Origin: Saccoglossus kowalevskii
Lineage: Eukaryota > Hemichordata > Enteropneusta > Harrimaniidae
Assembly: GCF_000003605.2 (NCBI RefSeq)
Contig: NW_003130360.1
Location: 13,136 to 34,524 of the forward strand
Length of the DNA stretch: 21,389 bases
Reading direction: 5' to 3'
Both the position numbers and the translations under genes were made by a program. Of this stretch, positions 11,501 through 17,845 are shown piece by piece. Below the pieces are notes generated by a model. That model did not search any database. It was not told the DNA's origin and saw only the letters and a program-made list of their open reading frames with translations. Numbering within the stretch: position 1 is the stretch's first letter; the number at the start of each line of letters is the position of its first letter.

Positions 11501-12987
11501 ATCAAAACCTGCCTACAAACCTAGGTTTCGTATTGTAGTTGAGTGTCATAATACATTCTAGGCCCATAATAGATAAGTTAGATACAGGACATCAGCATTA
11601 CTGAAAATACAGACCTCGGGACACAGACACGCGTTTTGAAAATACCATACCATGCCTATGTTACTGTTACTTATAAGAGTGATGTGTTACTTCATGACAT
11701 TGTTACGGTAACCCGTGAAAACAATGGCGGACCCCCTTATTATCCAAAATGGTTGAACTTGATTTCCACAAATAGCTCTTTAATGCCGATTTTCGTAAAC
11801 AAAGTATCTCACATGCGTCTGACACCCCCAGTATTACAGAAACATTAATGTGTGTTTATATTATAGCTGGAACAGAATAGCGTAAAATTGTTATGGGGTC
11901 GAAAACTGAAACTAGACAAACAATTGTTTAGTATATTGTATGTATATTGTACATTCAGAGATAACATCTGAATCAGTAAACATGTATATGAAAACTCCTA
12001 TATCATAAAACGTAACGATATCGAGGCATCAGCTTTTACACATGTTATCTGGCTTGTAGACTGACCTTGACGATAAGCAAAGACTTTACAAAACTAAATA
12101 ACGGTATCTCACAGATTTGAAAAGTTGGAATAGAACTTTAACGCTTGTTTTTGTTTTCATTTAGTTTTAATCCGAGTGGGCTCCCGGGATGTTACGACCA
12201 ACTAAAGTTATTCGGGGTGTTATTAGCTACACCAATCAATACATCTAAGTGTTAGATTATATTAACTTCGACATTTGTTTCAATAGTGGTACAACAAATC
12301 TAGTTGTGATTTATTTATTTATATTTTATCCGGGCAACTCGAATAATAATTCAAATGTAAGAATGTTTGTGAATAAAATTTCCTATATTATGAGAACTTG
12401 GGAAATAAGATAAAATTCAAAGCACGGTAATATGTAAATCAAACTGTACCATTGCCTGCAGAAGAAACATGGAAAATAAGTTGTTCTAACAGATGTATGT
12501 TTTTTAAGCAAAGATTACAAAAAAATAGTAAATTCAAATTATTACGGTTGTTAAATTGAAATCAATGTATATTTTTGCTTCAAAACCTATGTAGTCACAA
12601 ATGTGCAGAAAACTGGGTACACTGTGCACTGTCATATTGACCACGGAACTTTGGTCGGTGGCCCGTATAGACAATCGCTCGACTGTTACATGTTTATAGA
12701 AATCCGCGCTAATATTTTAGAAAATACCCTACTGTGAGTTTAAACAAAATAGATACAATAACAAGGCTTACAGTTGACAGGTTACCCAAAAGCCAGTGCC
12801 TAGGAACATCCAAAGACGGGAAACAGGCCAGTTCTTTCTCCAATTGCCAGCGCTTTTGGAATAGTCGGACTACGCTAACCAGAACTTTGATACATATAGC
12901 TAATAAAAAAGTAGGCCATAACAGACCAAACAACGTAGTAACATTTACGTTTGATATGAAAAGTCCGAAAAGCCCGTAGTCCGCCAT
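2290..12987 (-). CDS. CYP4: CYP4-family cytochrome P450, 5' five exons (partial gene)
   Basis: The gene encodes a microsomal haem-thiolate monooxygenase; CYP4 enzymes typically omega-hydroxylate fatty acids and related lipids. I joined five exons: 12987-12772, 9677-9533, 8038-7866, 3066-2933 and 2551-2290. Their junction phases are 0, 1, 0 and 2, all introns are GT-AG, and the result is 310 residues without a stop. Visible parts are an N-terminal membrane anchor (about residues 18-42), a hinge with HWLLGN (64-69), the C-helix WxxxR as WFRNR (147-151), [15 protein letters not shown] (153-167), [18 protein letters not shown] (196-213) and [12 protein letters not shown] (299-310), all typical of CYP4. 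The family usually runs to about 500 residues, so the I-helix EGHDTT, ExxR and haem-cysteine exons are missing and should lie left of position 1. Introns are 3094, 1494, 4799 and 381 bp; the next exceeds 2.2 kb. Family assignment is secure; subfamily (4F/4V-like) is not. It appears intact as far as it goes. Confidence 0.93.
2933..3066 (-). CDS. CYP4: CYP4 exon 4
   Basis: This exon encodes residues 179-222 plus two bases of codon 223. It begins NKWES after the acceptor TCGTCATCAG, continuing phase 0 from exon 3 to give TMANKWES. The peptide [19 protein letters not shown] is the conserved CYP4 E-helix region. The donor is CAAAG|GTTCGT at 2932-2931, phase 2; the AG joins the A that opens exon 5 to make arginine 223. 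Confidence 0.92.
3523..3537. repeat. SINE target site duplication, left copy
   Basis: GGAAAGGTTATGCAT is identical to 3975-3989. Removing the SINE and one copy restores a continuous reading frame ([10 protein letters not shown]) in the host LINE, which confirms that the pair is a true target duplication. Confidence 0.9.
3538..3974 (-). mobile_element. Complete tRNA-derived SINE with 15-bp target site duplication
   Basis: Read on the minus strand, the element starts CCGGTCACTGGTAGCATAGT. It has a Pol III A box (TAGCATAGTGG, 3965-3955) and B box (AGTTCAAATCC, 3922-3912), then a long tRNA-unrelated body, and ends in an A-rich tail (the T/A tract at 3538-3556 on the plus strand). The 15-bp sequence GGAAAGGTTATGCAT is repeated exactly at 3523-3537 and 3975-3989, as expected for LINE-driven insertion. 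At 437 bp it is long for a SINE. It interrupts the zinc-knuckle codons of the LINE fragment, so it is the younger insertion. I cannot name the family. Confidence 0.85.
3975..3989. repeat. SINE target site duplication, right copy
   Basis: GGAAAGGTTATGCAT is identical to 3523-3537. It abuts the tRNA-like head of the SINE. Confidence 0.9.
4349..5209. other. Intron 3 DNA with a possible MITE-end hairpin
   Basis: No coding sequence is recognised. CACACTGC at 4441-4448 is the perfect inverse of GCAGTGTG at 4466-4473, with a 17-nt A-rich loop. The text CACACTGCAAAA followed by ACG also appears, inverted, at the hairpin near 17815-17845. I read these as possible remnants of one family of short inverted-repeat elements. 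The rest is AT-rich and unstructured. Confidence 0.35.
5210..6565 (+). repeat. Diverged tandem array, about nine units of roughly 110-165 bp
   Basis: A unit of fixed internal order recurs: TAATTATGCAAATTAGGTAA, TTACCCAAAACTAATCAGG, a variable TCTGCAC part, ATGTACCAAGTTTCATTGAA, a TGATTAGT part, then GAGATATCAGTGGAA. The AATTATGCAAATTAG-like starts fall near 5248, 5361, 5492, 5652, 5807, 5950, 6100, 6265 and 6425. Units differ by many substitutions and small indels, so the array is old. Later units (from about 6100) share extra text such as GGAACAG, suggesting local duplications. No open frame spans it. It runs into a hairpin-bearing tail at 6566-6640, so I treat the whole as the body of one non-autonomous element in CYP4 intron 3. 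Confidence 0.85.
6566..6640 (+). repeat. Hairpin-bearing terminus of the tandem-array element
   Basis: After the last unit come CATA repeats and CAGACAG-like text, then a compound hairpin at 6606-6636. GACTCCC (6606-6612) pairs with GGGAGTC (6630-6636), and TGTGC (6616-6620) pairs with GCACA (6624-6628) around a TTC loop. It is followed by AAAA. Paired arms this strong in an AT-rich setting imply a structural end. Helitrons have a 3' hairpin but should end in CTRR, which I do not see, so the class is unresolved. Confidence 0.6.
6606..6636. repeat. Perfect two-stem hairpin
   Basis: The outer stem is 7 bp (GACTCCC/GGGAGTC), the inner stem is 5 bp (TGTGC/GCACA), the loop is TTC, and the interior bulge is TTT against T. 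It lies at the end of the array element rather than at a gene end, so I do not call it a transcription terminator. Confidence 0.85.
6861..7092. repeat. Head-to-tail duplication of about 115 bp
   Basis: Copy 1 is 6861-6972 and copy 2 is 6973-7092. Both start ACAGCTA(C/T)AAGCATT, share TTATTTATGTAGG(C/T)AAATT, ATGCGAAT and TTTCACGCAC, and end TTGTCCTTCTACACGTAAGT. Copy 2 carries small insertions, including CCGGTATA. They abut exactly, so this is a simple tandem duplication. It lies in CYP4 intron 3 with no open frame. Confidence 0.9.
7093..7865. other. Remainder of CYP4 intron 3, nothing recognised
   Basis: No motif, open frame or repeat could be supported on either strand up to the exon 3 donor. 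Confidence 0.5.
7866..8038 (-). CDS. CYP4: CYP4 exon 3: C-helix WxxxR
   Basis: This exon encodes residues 122-178. It is not an ATG-initiated reading frame and was found by translating the minus strand between exons 2 and 4. The peptide begins [19 protein letters not shown] and contains [10 protein letters not shown], where W147 and R151 form the C-helix WxxxR that contacts a haem propionate, then [10 protein letters not shown], highly characteristic of CYP4. The acceptor is TTTTTTGACTTACAG and the donor is ATGGCG|GTACGT at 7865-7864, phase 0. The family more often has alanine where this protein has glycine in TPGFHF. Confidence 0.93.
8039..9532. other. CYP4 intron 2, nothing recognised
   Basis: This 1494-bp GT-AG intron has no domain-bearing frame or clear repeat. 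A 64-codon plus-strand frame at 8341-8535 has no recognisable motif and I treat it as chance. Confidence 0.6.
9533..9677 (-). CDS. CYP4: CYP4 exon 2
   Basis: This exon encodes residues 73-120 plus the first base of codon 121. The acceptor is TTAATACAG|ATT behind a T-rich tract, and the donor is ACAACAG|GTGAGT at 9532-9531, close to consensus. The peptide carries [18 protein letters not shown], the beta-1 segment of CYP4 enzymes (compare the family pattern vLWxGPfxPxxxxxHP). The G at the end joins AA at the start of exon 3 to make glutamate 121, so the spliced text reads [13 protein letters not shown] as expected for the family. Confidence 0.92.
9678..12771. other. CYP4 intron 1, nothing coding recognised
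   Basis: This 3094-bp intron has scattered short frames (for example 10469-10747 and 11636-11848 on the plus strand) without recognisable domains. A perfect CRE palindrome TGACGTCA is at 10844-10851; one 8-bp match in this length is weak evidence of function. I see no tandem repeat or transposon end. Confidence 0.6.
12772..12987 (-). CDS. CYP4: CYP4 exon 1: start codon, membrane anchor, hinge
   Basis: This exon encodes residues 1-72. The ATG at 12987-12985 has a favourable context, with A at -3 and G at +4 (AATAATGGC). A hydrophobic stretch around [20 protein letters not shown], followed by basic RLFQKRWQ, is the expected ER signal-anchor and stop-transfer. The hinge [14 protein letters not shown] follows; P450s normally have a proline-rich segment here. 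The donor is ACT|GTAAGC at 12771-12770, phase 0. A second GT (TTGG|GTAACC) lies slightly upstream, but its phase would not fit the exon 2 acceptor. Any 5' untranslated region or extra non-coding exon is not visible. Confidence 0.9.
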
Positions 12988-13224
12988 TATTGTTGCACTT
13001 GGTATAACAACACAACGACCTTCCGTCAGTTTATGGTTGACTGATTACGATGCGTGTCAAAGGTCAAGTGTCAAATGTCATACACCCGCATACTGTATAG
13101 CAGTCTATTTCAATGCACAAGAGATATAAGGGAAGCCGCTGTATTTAAAAAAAATACCTTTTAACATTACAAACATATAATAGTGCCAATTAACAACGGT
13201 TATAGTAGAACAATGCACCTAGAA
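12988..13224. promoter_or_regulatory. Presumed CYP4 5' flank / promoter region
   Basis: This is the stretch between the CYP4 start codon and the first repeat to the right. It contains the four-hexamer array at 13054-13080. On the gene strand a TATA-like CTTATATC lies near 13122-13131, about 140 bp before the ATG, and TTTAAATAC lies a little further out. No initiator or CpG-rich block is evident, so the transcription start cannot be fixed from sequence alone. Confidence 0.3.
13054..13080. promoter_or_regulatory. Four AGGTCA-like half-sites in DR1 spacing upstream of the CYP4 start
   Basis: Four hexamers follow one another at exactly 7-bp intervals on the plus strand, each pair separated by a single A: GTGTCA (13054-13059), AGGTCA (13061-13066), GTGTCA (13068-13073) and ATGTCA (13075-13080). 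The block lies 67-93 bp upstream of the CYP4 start codon, in inverse orientation to the gene. Directly repeated AGGTCA-like hexamers with a 1-bp spacer (DR1) are the known binding form for RXR heterodimers, PPAR and HNF4-type receptors, and vertebrate CYP4 genes are PPAR targets. Only one hexamer is the exact consensus. A regulatory role here is inference; the block could simply be a short 7-bp tandem repeat. Confidence 0.4.
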
Positions 13225-13256
13225 AGTTCGTGACCTATAGGCGGGGGGGGGGGGGG
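13225..13256 (+). repeat. Left arm of G-tract inverted repeat
   Basis: AGTTCGTGACCTATAGGC is followed by 14 G (13243-13256). The reverse complement of 16152-16182 reads ACTTCGTGACTATGGTC followed by 14 G. The shared block TTCGTGAC, then TAT, then the G run places the arms at similar distances either side of the broken gene at 14121-15980. Confidence 0.55.
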
Positions 13257-14120
13257 TCATGATTATTTTAATCTGTATATTTGCAGTATATTTTATTGAC
13301 AATACGTATATCTCGCGATGTTCAGAGATTGTCTAGATTTCGACTGTTTGTACTAAGTCAGTGTTGATACTGTATCTGGAATTCATCAGCGTCCATGACT
13401 AATGAGTGATACTTGGAATACTGAAGGAAAGCCAAGGTATCAACTAAGTACTGGTGTTGATATAAGATCTACATCGTGTTTGATATATAAAACATTCGTG
13501 TTGTGATTATCACTTAAACAAGTATCGACGAGGCGTGCATTTGTATGTCGGATTTCATCTTCTCCAACACATGATAAATGGGTTATTAAATTTGACAGCC
13601 TCGTTATCAATATAGGACAAGTATGTACCGATGCAGGTTAGATACACCACCAATGATAGTCTGGTGACAGGCCTTAGAACCCTAAATAACAATATGGCAG
13701 TATCTTCGCTTCAAGTAAAGTTGGATTAATACTTTTTGGGCTTATGTATATATTTTCTTATGTATGTGAATATATTATTTCCATATTTTGTCAGAAATAA
13801 TAGGCAAATATTGCCATTTAACTGAAAAATGTCCACGGTAGGGTAACGGTAGTAACTGGATTATAGCTATATTTGCATTCTATACTATACAAGTCAACTG
13901 GCCAGTCTCACAACTGGGTTTTGTCCTTGCTATTCACTCGTTATTGAATTTCACCAGTAGCAGCCTAGCATCAAGCACTGTTATGATAATAAGTGAAATT
14001 AGATCTGTGTGGGGATTTACAATTGTTACATGGTTGAACAAGTTTTTCCCGATGCAAGCTAATCAAACAGTTAACTGAGGTCTTTTGTGAAGTTGCGAAT
14101 ATTCTTCCTTTTCGTAGTGT
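13257..14120. other. 5' flank of the broken multi-copy gene
   Basis: No intact gene is present. ACCAGTAGCAGCCTAGCATC at 13954-13973 resembles ACCAGTAGCAACTTAGCAAC at 16306-16325 on the far side of the pseudogene. From about 13990 a frame reads VWGFTIVTWLNKFFPMQA before stops; it may be decayed N-terminal coding sequence of the pseudogene, but this is weak. Confidence 0.35.
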
Positions 14121-15980
14121 GTGGGGTTGATTCAATGTGTGGGATTGAGTCAATCTGTGGCTGATAATTTCGACGCCACTATTCCCTCCAAGAATGGTCT
14201 TCGATCAACGCATGCATTGGCATTGCTTCTGACTCAAGAACAGAAGAACACAGACATTACAGATAAGAACAGAGCGACAATAAAAAGAAAGGAAATGCAG
14301 AGGCAGGTAGTTTCAAATGTAGAGATTAAACACTATGAAGGACCAAAGACGCCAACTATGCAAGAAGGTGGAGGTATGCGTTCTTTTATGCCATTGAATA
14401 TATTAACAGAGCAAGTGGTGCTGCCTGGAAAAGCAAAAGATATATATTTTCTGAAGAGTATAGTTGGTGTACCAAGAACTCCAGAATTTATTGGTTTTAA
14501 AACAAGACTAGCACGTGAGCAAGAACAGGAGCAATGTACACTCTCAGTCCGTCTTTTTCTCGGTGGGCCCTTTGTCTTCATAACTGCAGCCGTCGTCTGA
14601 AAGATTTGGCTGATATGAAAGATGTTCTGAGTGCAGAGTCAATTCACATCAACACACATAAAGAGGGGGTCAATGCTAGGATTGAATCATATGCATCTGA
14701 CAGGATGAACATTCGACACAAGTTAGAGAAATGAGTTGACCCTATGAATCCTGAAGAACACCCTGATCGTAATTTTAACATTTTCTCTGGCAGAATTGGT
14801 CCAGATTCTGTCAATGTAGATAATGCAGTCAACATTGGAAAGAAGCAAAAGGCTAAGTATGAACGTAACTGGTAAAATAGTTTTAATGGATCTTTGTCAT
14901 ACAAAGTTTGTGAATGAATCATAGAGAAATGATTTGGTCATGAGCTGGCTCTCATTTCATTATCCATGTTCAAAGACAGTGGTGATATACGGTTAGCAAC
15001 GGAAAAATCACTTAAGAATAAACTAAAGGTTGACCTCTCGAACCTCAATAAAGCCTGACGTGAATATTCTTGATGAATGTGCAATCATTTGTTGTACTAC
15101 TCATGGGACTGTACACGACTATGTTGATAATTTTGGGGGTTATATATCACATAGAATGCTTAATAGTGATGTGTATCTAAGTATTTGATCGATACTGCTG
15201 CTTCACTACTATGTGCTGAAGAAATTGACTTGCTTTCTTCTGGTGGACGAAAACAAAGCACAGCGAACAGTTACAGACATAGCAGCAACTGTAAAGAAAC
15301 AGTCAATGATTGTATCATAGATTTTAGCTGCCCATGCTATGTCTGGTTGTGGTACCGTAGCTCAACCATATGGTATTGGAAATGCATCAGTTATCAACAT
15401 TCTACAGAAAGGTCACAAACTAGAGAAGCTTGGTGACACAAGATTTGGCTACAGGAGATCACTGAAGAGGCTTCTTGTTTTATTTCTGCATGCTACGGGA
15501 GGAAATGTAATGGGAGTAAGTCTGATGTAAGATATGATGTTTGGCTGACAAAGACAGGGTACAAGAGAGGTAAGAAAACTCCACAGTTACAGTCGTTGCC
15601 ACCCACATCAAAGTCTTTTGCTGCAAATGTGAAAAGGGCACATATTCAAGCATGTGGTTAAAAAAGACATTAGACCAGGAACCATCTAGCTTGGACCCCC
15701 ACATACTTTGGCTGGATTAAGGAGAAATATTCTAAATCACTCATCCCTATAATGATCCCAGAGGATGTGTCACCAGCGACAACTGAAGTGTTACAGATTA
15801 TTCGGTGTGGATGTGCATCGGAGCAACAATGTTCAACAGCAAATATGGCTGTTAGGTAGCACAGCAAGCATGCATATATTCTGAAACTGTCACAAGACAA
15901 ATAGTTGTCAGAATAGATGGACCAAAGCTGTTTATGAATCGAGTGATGATGAGGCGAACCATGATGAAAAATATGAGTAA
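14121..15980 (+). pseudogene. Broken copy of an uncharacterised protein family with SGCDT-like motif and Cys-rich C-terminus
   Basis: Function is unknown. Several plus-strand frames join into one protein-like series: SVADNFDATIPSKNGLRSTH (near 14155), a frame change near 14530, KDLADMKDVLSAESIHINTH, MNIRHKLEK, a stop, PMNPEEHPDRNFNIFSGRIG, SVNVDNAVNIGKKQ, stops, SMFKDSGDIRLATEKS, a frame change, DECAIICCTTHGTVHDYVDN, VDENKAQRTVTDIAATVKKQ, a stop, AAHAMSGCGTVAQPYGIGNA (near 15334-15393), a frame change, YDVWLTKTGYKRGKKTPQLQ, YFGWIKEKYSKSLIPIMIPE, IIRCGCASEQQCST, and an acidic tail ending at TAA 15978-15980. I recognise this order from large uncharacterised, usually intronless proteins predicted in many copies in marine invertebrate genomes. 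SGCxT with GIG nearby resembles the family's SGCDT...GIGK stretch; here D is replaced by G. At least three frame changes and several stops make it inactive. Confidence 0.8.
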
Positions 15981-16050
15981 GAAGAAACTGTCACAGTGTC
16001 TTATTATTACCAAAGCCTCTAAATCAGAACATTAATGCAACAATATTTTG

Positions 16051-16065
16051 GCGTCATTTTGACGC
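16051..16065. repeat. Short perfect hairpin GCGTCA-TTT-TGACGC
   Basis: A 6-bp GC-containing stem with a 3-nt loop lies 70 bases after the pseudogene's stop. It may belong to the 3' untranslated or terminal part of the element that carried the pseudogene. Confidence 0.5.
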
Positions 16066-16151
16066 GGTTAGGTGTAAAGTTTTGTAAAACAGCATGAGTT
16101 TACATATTTACCTTAACTTCATCATACATAAACTCTGGTTTCTACTGCCTA

Positions 16152-16182
16152 CCCCCCCCCCCCCCGACCATAGTCACGAAGT
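16152..16182 (-). repeat. Right arm of G-tract inverted repeat
   Basis: C14 (16152-16165) is followed by GACCATAGTCACGAAGT. It is the inverse of the left arm at 13225-13256, with two or three substitutions and one gap outside the homopolymer. The two arms enclose about 2.9 kb centred on the pseudogene. I see no matching target duplication directly outside them. Confidence 0.55.
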
Positions 16183-16354
16183 ATCATGTTTTTTCGCGAT
16201 GAACACGATCTTGACGTCGCAAGCGAGTTCTTTTTGAATGAGCTTCTTTTCTGGTAATATAACCACTGGGTTTGTCTCTGTTTTACTGATTGGGGGGGGG
16301 GGTCTACCAGTAGCAACTTAGCAACGGGTATTCAATGGGTCTATGATAACTTAT
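16183..16354. other. Spacer with G11 tract and partial direct repeat
   Basis: Contains a run of 11 G (16292-16302) and the ACCAGTAGCAACTTAGCAAC copy (16306-16325) that resembles 13954-13973. Both copies are followed within about 25 bases by TATGATAA. No coding sequence is seen. Confidence 0.45.
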
Positions 16355-16451
16355 GAATAGAATAGAATAGATAGAATAGAATAGAATAGAATAGAATAGA
16401 ATAGAATAGAATAGAATAGAATAGAATAGAATAGAATAGAATAGAATAGAA
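16355..16451. repeat. (AATAG)n microsatellite
   Basis: About 19 copies of the pentamer span 97 bp, with a single 4-bp unit (ATAG) near 16371 and otherwise perfect. A perfect tract this long is likely to be polymorphic and recently expanded. Confidence 0.98.
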
Positions 16452-16737
16452 TCCTAATTGCTATCGTAACCCATAGTTGAGGTTTAGATGAAAAGTACAA
16501 TAAAGTAATGTTTTCTGAAGAAATAAAAAATAACCAACACTAACAAAACACGAAAAAATCAAGTCCATCAAATTTCTAAACAAAGAAAAAAAGGTTAATT
16601 TGTATTTTATAAAGCAGCTGCTTTAAGCATTTTTCTTTTAATTGAATTTTCTCGTATATTAAACATACAGATATAAATATGTTTCTCCATACCATTTATA
16701 ATTTTTCATCCTTATTGTTCAAAACACAACACAATAG
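16452..16737. other. AT-rich spacer, nothing recognised
   Basis: No frame, repeat or structured element is supported here. Confidence 0.5.
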
Positions 16738-16803
16738 TTAAAATCACACTGCAGATTAAGGCAAAAGAGCTAACCACTTGACCATACTAACTGACCCGTA
16801 TAC
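16738..16803 (-). repeat. Possible degraded tRNA-like SINE head
   Basis: On the minus strand the text GTATGGTCAAGTGGTTAGCT has a good Pol III A-box core (TGGTCAAGTGG), followed by an anticodon-arm-like GCTCTTTTGCCTTAATCTGC. The expected B box (GGTTCGAATCC-like) is only dimly matched by GTGTGATTTTAAC. No tail or target duplication was found. It is too degraded to be a working tRNA, and chance is possible. Confidence 0.3.
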
Positions 16804-17814
16804 GTCATCTCGAATATCGAATATATGTCACATGTAAAGAAAATGTGAAAATGCATACTAGTACATGAACTCCAGTCATGTGGTCAAGAAGCGATAACGG
16901 ACGCACAATTCATATGAACGTGTTTTCATGGCCAGTTTGTATGTACTAGCTGGGAAGGCCATACGTACTCTAGACTTTTCAGTTGATACGCTTACGAAGT
17001 CATAACTGTATTTTGAATTACCATAATTAATTCTTGAGATATCCAAACGTGTCGGTGAATATCTTCTAAATGATTCTGATACAAAACACTGTGTTGCTGA
17101 GTGGACCGTGTCAATGAACAACAACATACAACGCATGAATAATTCATTGTACACTTCAGACGTGGCTCTTCTGGTAATCTATCAAAATTAACTATTGCCT
17201 AAGTTCATACGTGTAGTATATGTGATCAAAGCATTGTGCATGTGACAATCATAACTATACATTTAAGTAATTCCCGTGCCGTCTCGTATTCCACACAGAC
17301 TGGAAGGCAAATTACACAGCATCAGCATGCTGCACAACAATCCATGCATGACGAGATAAATTTAACTTGGTGTAAGGATATCAATGTTTTCCAGTAGAGC
17401 AGTAGAGCGAGACCAAAGTGACTCGCAGCCAGCTGAATTAATAATTGAATGCTTTGAGCACGCTTAGCGTGTTGTAAGATCTGAAACTCATCACTCATAA
17501 CTGTACAATGATTCATGGGAAGGATAAGGAAACCATTTGTTTGACTGTTTCTAACTTTTGTTTGTGATGATAGAATTTACAACGGAAGTTAGAAGTTGAC
17601 AAAATATCAATATGTTTTTAGATGCCATAAGTGCCATATCAAGTCTCATTGAATGTTTGTCTGAGTGGTGATTGATGTTTGGACAACGACTACTTCTCAA
17701 TTATAATGCACATAGTACACATTGAAGACTGTATTGTATACATTCTGGCAAATGCTTTTCTTAAGAGTTATCATATGTAGTTGTTGGCTGCCTGTTTATG
17801 TATATTTAGTGCTA
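16804..17814. other. Intergenic DNA, no gene recognised
   Basis: Minus-strand frames at 16876-17154 and 17322-17516 are open but have no recognisable domain or neighbouring splice support. A GCACGCTTAGCGTG near-palindrome lies at 17458-17471. Confidence 0.45.
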
Positions 17815-17845
17815 ATAACACACTTAGCGTTTTGCAGTGTGTTAT
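17815..17845. repeat. Perfect 10-bp hairpin, possible MITE end
   Basis: ATAACACACT (17815-17824) pairs with AGTGTGTTAT (17836-17845) around an 11-nt loop, TAGCGTTTTGC. On the minus strand it reads CACACTGCAAAACGCTAAGT, sharing CACACTGCAAAA and ACG with 4441-4460. A further ACACACTTAGC copy of one arm lies near 17911-17921. Confidence 0.6.

Noticed and set aside
12734-12979. 81-codon plus-strand open frame
   Set aside because: Antisense shadow of CYP4 exon 1; no recognisable motif.
14333-14922. Minus-strand frames of 82 and 92 codons
   Set aside because: Antisense shadows of the plus-strand pseudogene, which has far better protein character.
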